Both the position numbers and the translations under genes were made by a program. A model generated the notes under the pieces. The model did no database searches. It was not told the origin of the DNA and saw only the letters and a program-made list of their open reading frames with translations. 64,000 nucleotides of DNA from Lachnospiraceae bacterium (GTDB lineage Bacteria; Bacillota; Clostridia; Lachnospirales; Lachnospiraceae), in contig JAFRRM010000004.1 in NCBI GenBank assembly GCA_017428105.1, positions 124,001 through 188,000 of the forward strand. Direction: 5' to 3'. Shown here piece by piece: positions 55,271 through 63,568 of this stretch. Within the stretch, counting starts at the first letter, position 1; every line of letters starts with the position of its first letter.

Positions 55271-57274
55271 TTATTTAATAATCCGCTCCAGGATCTTCAG
55301 GCTGCGGGCCGCGAACGCCGTGGCTTCCTCCGCGCTTAACGGCTTGTGGGCCATCAGGGCCAGGTCGTACAGCTGCGCGGCCACCAGCGGGGCGGTCTCC
55401 TCATCGTCCGCGTTCTCCAGGTACTGCACCAGCGGGTTCCCGCTGTTTAAGACCAGGGTCTCTTCGGCGGGGAACTGGGACGGATCCATGCCGTACAGGC
55501 GGAACATGTCGTTCATGCGGCGGCTTTCTTCCGCGTAGGTCATGACGGAGGCAACGGAATCGTCTTTGAAGCGGACCAGCTTGACGGCGTGCAGGTCCTT
55601 GCCGGTGGCTTTCCGGAAGACTTCCTTCAGGCTCTCTTCGCGGGAGGCGGCTTCTTCGGGGCTTAAGTCCTCGGCCAGGGCCTTGTTCACGTCCGAGTCG
55701 ATGCGGCAGAATTTGTAGTCCGGGTAGCGTTGCTCCAGCCGCGTGATGAACGGTTCGTCGATCGCGTGGGTGAAGAGCAGGGCGTCCTGGCCGGCCTCCT
55801 TGAACATGCGGACGTAGGTGGCCTGCTGGACGGGATCGGTGACGTAGTAGATGACGGAGCGCTTGTCGGCGGGGGCTTCGTCTTTTTCTTCCGCCGCGCC
55901 TTCCGCATTTTCCGCTTCTGCGGGCTTTTCTTCGCCTTCAGCCGGTGTCTCTTTCGCGGCTTCTTCCGCCTTCAGGTATTCGTCCAGGGAAACGTATTTC
56001 CCTTCCAGATTCTTGTAGATGACCGCCTTGCGGATCTTCTCGCTGAACTTATCGTCCTTCAGACAGCCGTACTTGATGAACGGGGAGATGTCCTCCCAGT
56101 ATTTCTCGTACGATTCGCGCTCCACGTTGAACAGACCGGTCAGTTTGTCCGCGACCTTTTTGGTGATGTAGTCCGAGATCTTCCGCACGAAGCCGTCGTT
56201 CTGCAGCGCGCTGCGGGAGACGTTGAGCGGCAGGTCCGGGCAGTCGATCACGCCCTTGAGGAGCAGCAGGAATTCCGGAATGACTTCCTTGATGTTGTCC
56301 GCGATGAAGACCTGGTTGGCGTAGAGCTTGATGACGCCTTCCGCCGGCTCCGTCTCCAGATTCAGCTTCGGGAAGTAGAGCAGGCCCTTCAGATGGAAGG
56401 GGTAATCCATGTTCAGATGGATGGTGAAGAGCGGGTCGCGCCACTCGCGGAACAGCTTCTTGTAGAACTCCTTGTATTCCTCCTCCGTACATTCGGACGG
56501 GGTCTTCTGCCAGAGCGGATGCACGTCGTTTACGGGCGCGGGCTTTTCCGCGTGTTTTGCGGAGGCGGCATCTTCCGCGGACTTGCCGGCCTCGGGTGTT
56601 TCTTCGCTGTCCGCGGCGCCGGACGCGGCTTCCGCCTTGTCCGCGTTCGTGAAATAGATCGGGTACGGCATGAACGCGCAGTATTTTTCCAGCACTTCGC
56701 GGACGCGGTATTCGTTGGCGAATTCTTTGGAATCGTCCGACAGGTACAGGGTGACCGCCGTGCCGCGCGACCCGCGGTCCCCGGTCTCCATCGTGTAGGT
56801 GGTGCCGCCTTCGGATTCCCAGTGGACGGGCTCGGCGCCGTCTTCCCAGGAGAGGGTGTCGATGGTGACTTTGTCCGCCACCATGAACGCGCTGTAGAAG
56901 CCCAGGCCGAAGTGGCCGATGATCTGGTCCTCGCTGGCCTTATCCTTGTATTTCTCCAGGAAATCCGCCGCGCCGGAGAACGCGATCTGGTTGATGTAGG
57001 TCTTCACTTCCTCCGCGGTCATGCCCAGGCCGTTGTCCTCCACCTGCAGCACGCGGGCGTCGGGCGAGACGGTCACGTGCAGGCAGAGCTCCTCGTCCGC
57101 CGGGATCTGCGTCTGGCCGGCCAGCTCCAGTTTCTTCAGCTTGGTGATGGCGTCGCAGCCGTTGGACACCAGTTCCCGCAGGAAGATGTCATGGTCGCTG
57201 TACAGCCATTTCTTGATGATGGGGAAAATGTTTTCCGAGTTGATGGACAGATGTCCGTGCGATTTTCTTGCCAT
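55271..57274 (-). CDS. htpG: Chaperone HtpG (Hsp90) with charged linkers
   Basis: ATP-dependent chaperone. The 667 residues have the GHKL ATPase (ELVSNGCDAI, DNGLGM, FGLGFYSAF, GTAVTLYL), the middle domain (NVSRSALQNDGF) and the dimerisation domain. Two inserts make it about 40 residues longer than the usual 625: an Ala/Glu-rich stretch at about 211-249 between N and middle domains, and a Glu/Ala/Pro-rich stretch at about 430-470. The ATG follows GAAAGAAGG. Upstream lies a promoter plus a perfect CIRCE, so repression by HrcA is expected. Confidence 0.96.
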   Translation of the reverse strand: MARKSHGHLSINSENIFPIIKKWLYSDHDIFLRELVSNGCDAITKLKKLELAGQTQIPADEELCLHVTVSPDARVLQVEDNGLGMTAEEVKTYINQIAFSGAADFLEKYKDKASEDQIIGHFGLGFYSAFMVADKVTIDTLSWEDGAEPVHWESEGGTTYTMETGDRGSRGTAVTLYLSDDSKEFANEYRVREVLEKYCAFMPYPIYFTNADKAEAASGAADSEETPEAGKSAEDAASAKHAEKPAPVNDVHPLWQKTPSECTEEEYKEFYKKLFREWRDPLFTIHLNMDYPFHLKGLLYFPKLNLETEPAEGVIKLYANQVFIADNIKEVIPEFLLLLKGVIDCPDLPLNVSRSALQNDGFVRKISDYITKKVADKLTGLFNVERESYEKYWEDISPFIKYGCLKDDKFSEKIRKAVIYKNLEGKYVSLDEYLKAEEAAKETPAEGEEKPAEAENAEGAAEEKDEAPADKRSVIYYVTDPVQQATYVRMFKEAGQDALLFTHAIDEPFITRLEQRYPDYKFCRIDSDVNKALAEDLSPEEAASREESLKEVFRKATGKDLHAVKLVRFKDDSVASVMTYAEESRRMNDMFRLYGMDPSQFPAEETLVLNSGNPLVQYLENADDEETAPLVAAQLYDLALMAHKPLSAEEATAFAARSLKILERIIK

Positions 57275-57310
57275 TTATATGCCTTCTTTCCGATGATGTT
57301 TTTGGGTCGT

Positions 57311-57329
57311 GCGGGCGGTTTCCGCCCGC
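57311..57329 (-). other. 5'-leader hairpin of htpG
   Basis: GCGGGCGG, three-base loop, CCGCCCGC: a perfect 8-bp stem beginning a few nucleotides after the predicted transcription start. It could stabilise the mRNA or sense temperature; no anti-Shine-Dalgarno pairing is visible. Confidence 0.55.
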
Positions 57330-57337
57330 CGACCTCT

Positions 57338-57366
57338 ATTATAGAAAGGCGGGGGCGGGAAGTCAA
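57338..57366 (-). promoter_or_regulatory. Promoter of htpG
   Basis: TTGACT (57361-57366), 17-nt spacer, TATAAT (57338-57343) on the minus strand. Confidence 0.85.
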
Positions 57367-57373
57367 GCAATTT

Positions 57374-57400
57374 TTAGCACTCGTCACAAAAGAGTGCTAA
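57374..57400. promoter_or_regulatory. CIRCE operator (HrcA binding site)
   Basis: TTAGCACTC, 9-nt spacer, GAGTGCTAA: an exact match to the CIRCE consensus. It ends 7 bp before the htpG -35 box. The nearest plus-strand gene starts at 57564 and shows no promoter here. Confidence 0.95.
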
Positions 57401-57563
57401 CAATCCGCGGGAGGAGGGCGGATCGGACGGCGGTTTCCGGTCTTCTCCGGCCCCGGCCGGTCCTCCGTATTGAAAAAACGGCCGGTTTCTGCTACTGTGA
57501 AAAAAAGAACGGGAAGGGCCGGGCGCCCGGCGCGGGGCCGGCTGCCCGGGAAGGAGCGTCCGC

Positions 57564-58250
57564 ATGAAGCACTGGAGTGAATTGGAGGGCAACGCGGCCT
57601 GCTATGCGCCGGAAAACGCCGGCGTGAGGCAGGAGAGCCCTCTGCGCGGGAAACATCTGATCTTTCTGGGGTCTTCCGTGACGCTGGGAGCGCGTGCGGG
57701 GAGGATCTCCTTCGCGGACCTGATCGCGCGGCGGGACGGCTGCACGGTCACGAAGGAGGCCGTCTCCGGCACCACGCTGACGGACGACGGGGAGGATTCC
57801 TATATCTCCCGCCTCAAGCGGATCCCGGATCCGCAGGCGGACCTGTTCCTCTGCCAGCTTTCCACGAACGACGCGGCGAAGGACAGGCCGCTCGGCGCCA
57901 CCGCGGAAGGGTTTGAGGAGAATGGATTCGACACCGCCACGGCCGCAGGCGCCATCGAATCCATCATTGCGTACGCCCGGAGGACCTGGCGCTGCCCGGT
58001 CGTGTTTTATACGAGCCCGCGGTTCGAGAGCGAAAAGTACGCGGCGATGGTCGCGCTGCTGCACGGGATCGCCGCAAAATGGGACATCGGCGTGATCGAT
58101 CTGTGGAATGACGAAGCCTTCAACAGCCTGACGGAGGAGCAGCGGGCGCTGTATATGGCGGACGAGGTGCATCCGACGCGGGCGGGACATCTGGAGTGGC
58201 TGACGCCGCGGATGGAGAGCGAACTGGAGGAACGGCTCGGAGGGCGCTGA
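57564..58250 (+). CDS. SGNH/GDSL hydrolase
   Basis: A 228-residue esterase/lipase-like enzyme. Block I is FLGSSVTLG with the nucleophile Ser, the oxyanion Gly sits in VSGTTL, Asn is in LSTNDA, and the catalytic pair is DEVHPTRAGH (Asp and His). No signal peptide is visible, so it looks cytoplasmic. Possible activities include deacetylation of carbohydrates or lysophospholipid hydrolysis. AAGGAG precedes the ATG. It is transcribed alone and followed by a terminator. Confidence 0.88.
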   Translation: MKHWSELEGNAACYAPENAGVRQESPLRGKHLIFLGSSVTLGARAGRISFADLIARRDGCTVTKEAVSGTTLTDDGEDSYISRLKRIPDPQADLFLCQLSTNDAAKDRPLGATAEGFEENGFDTATAAGAIESIIAYARRTWRCPVVFYTSPRFESEKYAAMVALLHGIAAKWDIGVIDLWNDEAFNSLTEEQRALYMADEVHPTRAGHLEWLTPRMESELEERLGGR

Positions 58251-58308
58251 CCGCGCCGGAACGGCACCGGGACGCCCGGGCGGCGTCCGGCGGATGATGT
58301 GATAAATT

Positions 58309-58338
58309 GCGGAAAACAGTTGTTTTTCCGCCTTTTTT
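58309..58338 (+). terminator. Terminator after the SGNH hydrolase
   Basis: GCGGAAAACA pairs with TGTTTTTCCGC (one bulge), followed by CTTTTTT. Confidence 0.75.
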
Positions 58339-58418
58339 ATGGTTAACTGGATGCAGGCGCGGAGGCTGCCGCAGGCGCCCCGCCCGGTTTTCGGAAACAT
58401 CGGAAAAGGAGACCGACT

Positions 58419-59618
58419 ATGCAGAAATTTGTTTACTACGCACCGACTGAGATCGTATTCGGACGCGGCACCGAGCTGCGGGCCGCGGAACTGGTAAAGA
58501 AGCACGGCGGAAGCCGCGTGCTGGTGGTCTACGGCGGACAGTCCGCGAAAAAGAGCGGCCTGATCGGCCGCGTGACGAAGAATCTGGAGGAAAACGGCAT
58601 CCCGGCGCTGGCGCTGGGCGGCGTCGTGCCGAACCCGCTGGTGTCGACGGCGGCGGCCATGGCGAAGGAGGGCCGTGAGTTCGGCGCGGACTTCGTGCTG
58701 GCGGTCGGCGGCGGCAGCGTCATCGACACCGCGAAGGGCGTGGCGCATACCATCGCGTCCCCCGAGCATGAGGTCTGGGATTTCTGGAGCGGCACAAAGG
58801 TGACGAAGAGCCTGCCGATCGGCGCGATCCTGACGATCTCCGCGGCCGGCAGCGAGACCAGCAACTCCGCGGTGCTGACCAACGACCTGATCGAGCCCCA
58901 CACCAAGCGCGGCATCAACACGGATTTCAACCGCTGCAGGTTCGCGATCATGAATCCGGAACTGACCATGACACTGCCGAAATACCAGATCGGCGCCGGC
59001 GCCGCGGACATCTTCATGCACACGTCCGAGCGCTATTTCGCGGCGGTCCTCGGCAATCACCTGACGGACGAGATCGCGGAAGGCCTGTTCCGGGACATCA
59101 TTTTCTACGGCCCGCGCGGCGTGCAGGATCCGTCGGATTACGAGGCCATGAGCGAGATCATGTGGTGCGGCAGCGTGTCCCACGTCGGCCTGACCGGCAT
59201 CGGCTCCCAGGGCGACACCCCGCGTGACGGCGACTGGGCCTGCCACCAGCTGGGCATGGCGATCTCCGCGCTTTACGACTCCACCCACGGCGCCACCCTG
59301 ACGGCTGTCTGGGCCGCCTGGAGCCGCTACGTGAAGGAATGCAACGTGGCCCGCTTCGCGCAGTTCGCACGCAAGGTCTACGGCATTGCGGAACCCGATG
59401 ACGGGAAGGCGGCGGAGGAAGGCATCCGGCGCACCAACGAGTTCTTCCGGTCGCTCGGCATGCCGCTCTCCCTGACGGAGCTGCTGGGGCACGAGCCGAC
59501 GGACGAGGAGATCGAGGCGATCGCGGAGGAATGCACTTACGGCAGGAAGCGCTCGATCGGTTCCTTCCGGGTGCTGGGCTACGACGATATCGTCGCCATC
59601 TACAAAGCCTGCCGGTAA
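58419..59618 (+). CDS. Iron-containing alcohol dehydrogenase (butanol dehydrogenase-like)
   Basis: A 399-residue group III alcohol dehydrogenase of the BdhA/YqdH-like branch. The cofactor motif is VGGGSVIDTAKG; the iron ligands lie in GAADIFMHTSERY, ACHQLGMAISALYDSTHG. The branch prefers NADPH in characterised members, here an inference. It would reduce fermentation aldehydes. AAAAGGAG precedes the ATG. It is followed by the membrane Rossmann/RyR-like gene after 27 bp, on the same strand. Confidence 0.92.
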   Translation: MQKFVYYAPTEIVFGRGTELRAAELVKKHGGSRVLVVYGGQSAKKSGLIGRVTKNLEENGIPALALGGVVPNPLVSTAAAMAKEGREFGADFVLAVGGGSVIDTAKGVAHTIASPEHEVWDFWSGTKVTKSLPIGAILTISAAGSETSNSAVLTNDLIEPHTKRGINTDFNRCRFAIMNPELTMTLPKYQIGAGAADIFMHTSERYFAAVLGNHLTDEIAEGLFRDIIFYGPRGVQDPSDYEAMSEIMWCGSVSHVGLTGIGSQGDTPRDGDWACHQLGMAISALYDSTHGATLTAVWAAWSRYVKECNVARFAQFARKVYGIAEPDDGKAAEEGIRRTNEFFRSLGMPLSLTELLGHEPTDEEIEAIAEECTYGRKRSIGSFRVLGYDDIVAIYKACR

Positions 59619-59645
59619 CAATACGAATCGCAGGGATCCTCTACC

Positions 59646-61265
59646 ATGAAAAAGCAGAAAATCTTACTGATCGTCCCCTTTGCCGTCGTCATCCTGGGCA
59701 TGATCGGCTACATCCTGGGCGAGCATTACACCATTTACGCCGCCTTCCTGGCGAGCCTGAAGCTGCTGAAGGTCCATCTGGACCCGCTGCCGGCGGGGAA
59801 CATCACGCTGGAGCTGGCCCGCTGGACGGGCGTGCTGTTTTTCTTCAGTCTGATCTATACCGCGGTGATGGCGCTGGCAAACCGGGGCATCGCGCTGATC
59901 AAGTCGAAGAAGACGGATACGGTGGCGGTCCACGGGGACAGCGCGTACGCGACGCTGCTGGCGAGAGGACTGGGCCGGCAGGGGCTGCTGTCCGACGACA
60001 GGCAGGCCTACAAAGCGAAGACGCAGGTCTTCCTGTACCAGAAAGATGAGGATGCCCTGATCCATTACCAGAAGCACGCGGACGACTTCCTGCCCTCGCA
60101 GGAGGTCTTCCTCTGCATGAAAAAGATCCGGCAGGAGGCGGTCCGGGACAGCAGCGGCGCGAACCTGAACGTCGTGAACCTGGCCGAAGTGAAGGCCGTG
60201 GCGTACTGGCAGAAGCATTTCTGCACGAAGAGCGAAAAGATCGTGATGATCGGCAGCGGCGAGCAGGCCGTCATGATGCTCTACTGGGGCCTGCTCGTGA
60301 ACGTGTTCGACGTCAGCAACCGCATCACCTATTATCTGATCGGCGACTATACCTCCTACTTCAACCTGCATCCGGAAGTCAAGGAGAACATGAAGACCTA
60401 CGGAGACGATACCGTCACGGAACTGCCGGGGAACTGGACCGCGCACCGAGGCGTGCTGGCGGAGGCGGACCGGATCATCCTGTGCGACGACGCCGCGCCC
60501 AATGTGGAGATCGCCTCGCAGATCCTGGAAACGATCCCCGGAGTCCCGGTGCACATCTGCGTGGACAGCGAAAGAATGCAGCAGGTGCTGGACGTGGACC
60601 GCTGCACGTATTTCGGCTTCATGACCGAGGACACGGTGGAGGAAATGATCCTGCGGCAGGGGCTGGAGCGCACCGCCCGGATCTGCGCCCAGAGCTACGT
60701 GTCGCGCGAAGACCTGCAGGATGTGGACAAAATGAAGGAAAAAACGCCGGAGGAGATCGCGGCGAAGATCGGGACCCCGGAAGAGGAAGAACACTGGAAG
60801 GCGATGGACGCCTTCACCCGCGGCTCCAACCTGGCCTGCGCGGTGCACAGCGTGCAGAAGAGCCGCCTGATGAAGGAACTGCTGGAGCGGTACGGCCGGG
60901 AATACGGCGGCGACTCGTTCTGGAAGGACCTGCTGCGGAAATACGACGGAGACCTGGATCCGGAGAAGATGACCGTCCTGGAGGACGCGGACGTGTTCTT
61001 CAACCATTTCTCGCCCGCGGATCAGGAGCGCCTGATGGAGATCGAACATATCCGATGGAACCGCTATCATTTCCTGCACAATTGGCATGCGCCGGAACCG
61101 GGCGAGGTCCTCACGGACAGGGACGGCCGCCCCGTCAGCAAGGATCCGGAGCGCCGGCTCCACCGGTGCCTGGTCCCGTTCCGCGATCTTCCGGAGGAGG
61201 AACGGATCAAGGATGCGGCGTATTATTACACGCTCCCGCTGCGGGCAAACCCGGAGGAAAAGTAG
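59646..61265 (+). CDS. Membrane protein with Rossmann-like regions and RyR-like C-terminus
   Basis: A 539-residue protein. Two membrane helices lie at about 6-25 and 58-78. A cytoplasmic part follows with two nucleotide-binding-like glycine motifs, VAVHGDSAYA at 93-102 and VMIGSGEQA at 200-208, recalling TrkA-N domains. Near residue 466 begins EIEHIRWNRYHFLHNWHAP, similar to the E-H-x-R-W core of bacterial RyR domains, ending about residue 535. Function unknown; such layouts occur in predicted ligand-sensing or ion-linked proteins. The ribosome site is weak. It directly precedes the thrS promoter. Confidence 0.6.
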   Translation: MKKQKILLIVPFAVVILGMIGYILGEHYTIYAAFLASLKLLKVHLDPLPAGNITLELARWTGVLFFFSLIYTAVMALANRGIALIKSKKTDTVAVHGDSAYATLLARGLGRQGLLSDDRQAYKAKTQVFLYQKDEDALIHYQKHADDFLPSQEVFLCMKKIRQEAVRDSSGANLNVVNLAEVKAVAYWQKHFCTKSEKIVMIGSGEQAVMMLYWGLLVNVFDVSNRITYYLIGDYTSYFNLHPEVKENMKTYGDDTVTELPGNWTAHRGVLAEADRIILCDDAAPNVEIASQILETIPGVPVHICVDSERMQQVLDVDRCTYFGFMTEDTVEEMILRQGLERTARICAQSYVSREDLQDVDKMKEKTPEEIAAKIGTPEEEEHWKAMDAFTRGSNLACAVHSVQKSRLMKELLERYGREYGGDSFWKDLLRKYDGDLDPEKMTVLEDADVFFNHFSPADQERLMEIEHIRWNRYHFLHNWHAPEPGEVLTDRDGRPVSKDPERRLHRCLVPFRDLPEEERIKDAAYYYTLPLRANPEEK

Positions 61266-61272
61266 TTTTCCC

Positions 61273-61300
61273 TTGACACGGGCGGATTTCGTGTTAAAAT
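61273..61300 (+). promoter_or_regulatory. Promoter of thrS
   Basis: TTGACA at 61273-61278, spacer 16, TAAAAT at 61295-61300. Confidence 0.8.
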
Positions 61301-61306
61301 AATCCT

Positions 61307-61557
61307 GACCCGCATGGGTCAGCAAAGCGTTGATGAGAAGAGTAGGCGGGATGTTCCTTCCCAGAGAGAGAGGCCTTGGCTGGAAGCCTCTTGAAGGAAG
61401 CCGGCTGAAGACCACCTCGGAGCGGCCCCAATCCGGCCCGGGTAACGCCGTCATCCGTTCAAAAGAAGAGCCCGGGAGTTCCCGGGAATCAGGGTGGAAC
61501 CGCGGGTTTACTCGTCCCTGGCCGGCATCTTGTGATGCTGTCGGGGACGTTTTTGTT
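61307..61557 (+). ncRNA. T-box riboswitch leader of thrS
   Basis: A threonyl T-box. AGGGTGGAACCGCG at 61491-61504 is the conserved antiterminator element whose UGGA bulge pairs with the uncharged tRNA end. Stem I contains GATGAGAAGAGTA (61331 on), AGAGAG and a specifier loop GAAG-ACC-ACCTCGGAG with ACC (Thr) at 61411-61413. Uncharged tRNA-Thr should favour antitermination and thrS expression. Confidence 0.93.
61513..61555 (+). terminator. T-box terminator of the thrS leader
   Basis: CGTCCC through GCATC pairs with GATGC through GGGACG, followed by TTTTTGTTT. It competes with the antiterminator at 61491-61520. Confidence 0.9.
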
Positions 61558-61572
61558 TAGGAGGAGAATACC

Positions 61573-63501
61573 ATGAAGATCACACTGAAGGACGGCAGCG
61601 TGCGGGAATACGACCACCCGATGCGGGCCATCGACATCGCGGCGGACATTTCCGAAGGCCTGGCCCGGATGGCCTGCCTGGCGGAGATCAACGGGGAGCA
61701 GAAGGATCTGCGGACCGAGATCGCGGATGACGCCGTGCTGACCTTTTTCACCGCAAAGGATCCCGAAGGCCTGCGGGCGCTGCGGCATACGGCGGCCCAC
61801 GTGATGGCGCAGGCGGTGCTGAGGATCCATCCGGACGCGAAGCTGGCCATCGGCCCCGCCATCGCGGACGGGTTTTACTATGACATCGATTTTGCCGAGC
61901 CGCTGCCGGCGGAGGAACTTCCGAAGATCGAAGAGGAAATGAAGAAGATCATCAAGGAAGACATCCCGCTGGAGCGCTACACCCTGCCGCGCGAAGAAGC
62001 CCTGGCCTGGGCGCGGAGCGTGGAGGAACCGTATAAAGTGGAACTGATCACGGACCTGCCGGAGGACGCGGTCATCAGTTTTTACAGACAGGGCGATTTC
62101 GTCGACCTGTGCGCGGGCCCTCACCTGATGAGCACGAAGGGCGTGGGCAAGGCCTTCAAGATCATGAGCCTGGCCGGCGCGTACTGGCGCGGCAGCGAGA
62201 AAAACAAGATGCTGACCCGTATCTACGCCACGGCTTTCAACAAGAAAGAAGAACTGGAAGAGTACATCCGCCTGCTGGAGGAAGCCAAGAAGCGCGACCA
62301 CCGCAAGCTGGGCAAGGAGATGCAGCTGTTCATGAGCGACGAGCTGGTCGGCAAGGGCATGCCCATGTTCCTGCCGAAGGGCTACACGGTCTGGCGCATC
62401 CTGGAAAACTACATCCGCGACAAGGAACTGGCGCAGGGCTATCAGCACGTGCTGACCCCGTGCGTGGGCACGGTCAACCTGTACAAGACCTCCGGCCACT
62501 GGGATCATTATAAGGACAACATGTTCCCGGCCATGGAAGTGGATGACGAAGTCTACGTCCTGCGGCCCATGAACTGCCCGCACCACATGCGGATCTACGC
62601 ATCGCAGCCCCACTCCTACCGGAATCTGCCGGTGCGCATCGGCGAGATCGCGCACGACTTCCGCTACGAGGCCTCCGGCAACTTAAAAGGCATCGAACGC
62701 GGCCGGCATTTCTGCCAGAACGACGCCCACCTGTTCGTCACGCCGGACCAGATCAAGGAGGAATTCTCCAAGGTGGTGGATCTGATCTTCGATACCTACA
62801 AGGATTTCGGGATCACGAACTACCGCTGCGTACTGTCCCTGCGGGATCCCGCGGACAAGGAAAAATATCACGATGACGACGCCATGTGGAACACGGCGGA
62901 AAACGCGCTGCGCGACGTGCTGAACGACCTGGGCCTGGACTACACCGAGGAGATCGGCGAAGCGGCTTTCTACGGCCCGAAGCTGGACGTGAACGTGAAG
63001 CCCGCCGTCGGCGCGGAATACACGCTGTCCACCTGCCAGCTGGACTTCTGCCTGCCGCAGAAATTCAACCTGACGTACATCGACAAGGACAACGGGGAGC
63101 AGACGCCGGTGGTGATCCACCGCGCCATCCTGGGCTCCCTGGACCGCTTCATGGCCTACCTGATCGAGGAGACCATGGGCGCTTTCCCGACCTGGCTCGC
63201 GCCGGTGCAGGTGAAGGTGTTGCCCATCTCCGAAAAGTATCTGGATTACGGCCGCAGCGTGACGGAGCACCTGGCCGCCGCCGGCCTGCGCGTCGAACTC
63301 GACGAGCGCGGCGAGAAGATCGGCTATAAGATCCGCGAAGCCCAGAGCATGAAGATCCCTTACATGCTGATCGTCGGCCAGAAGGAGGAAGAGGAAGGCA
63401 CCGTTTCCGTCCGCTCCCGCTCCGAAGGCGATCTGGGCAGCAAGTCTCTGGAAGATTTCACCACGGACATCGTCAAGGAAGTCGAGAACCGCAGCCGGTA
63501 A
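61573..63501 (+). CDS. thrS: Threonine-tRNA ligase
   Basis: Charges tRNA-Thr. The 642 residues comprise the TGS domain (1-62), the SAD editing domain (HTAAHVMAQAV, with DFVDLCAGPHL), the class II catalytic core (motif 1 region, PMNCPHHMRIY for the zinc Cys, and the YRCVLSL/HRAILGSLDRFMAYLIEE motif 3 segment) and the anticodon-binding domain (VLPISEKYLDY). Complete and standard length. Start ATG follows AGGAGGAG. The gene is under the T-box leader. Confidence 0.98.
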   Translation: MKITLKDGSVREYDHPMRAIDIAADISEGLARMACLAEINGEQKDLRTEIADDAVLTFFTAKDPEGLRALRHTAAHVMAQAVLRIHPDAKLAIGPAIADGFYYDIDFAEPLPAEELPKIEEEMKKIIKEDIPLERYTLPREEALAWARSVEEPYKVELITDLPEDAVISFYRQGDFVDLCAGPHLMSTKGVGKAFKIMSLAGAYWRGSEKNKMLTRIYATAFNKKEELEEYIRLLEEAKKRDHRKLGKEMQLFMSDELVGKGMPMFLPKGYTVWRILENYIRDKELAQGYQHVLTPCVGTVNLYKTSGHWDHYKDNMFPAMEVDDEVYVLRPMNCPHHMRIYASQPHSYRNLPVRIGEIAHDFRYEASGNLKGIERGRHFCQNDAHLFVTPDQIKEEFSKVVDLIFDTYKDFGITNYRCVLSLRDPADKEKYHDDDAMWNTAENALRDVLNDLGLDYTEEIGEAAFYGPKLDVNVKPAVGAEYTLSTCQLDFCLPQKFNLTYIDKDNGEQTPVVIHRAILGSLDRFMAYLIEETMGAFPTWLAPVQVKVLPISEKYLDYGRSVTEHLAAAGLRVELDERGEKIGYKIREAQSMKIPYMLIVGQKEEEEGTVSVRSRSEGDLGSKSLEDFTTDIVKEVENRSR

Positions 63502-63509
63502 ACGGCGCG

Positions 63510-63556
63510 GACATGCCGCCGCCGGCCCCGCACCGCGGGGGCGGCCGCCGGCCTTT
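63510..63556 (+). terminator. Probable terminator of thrS
   Basis: A long, imperfect GC stem (GCCGCCGGCCCCGC and GCGGGGGCGGCCGCCGGC) ending in CTTTT. Confidence 0.6.
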
Positions 63557-63568
63557 TGGGAGAGAAAT

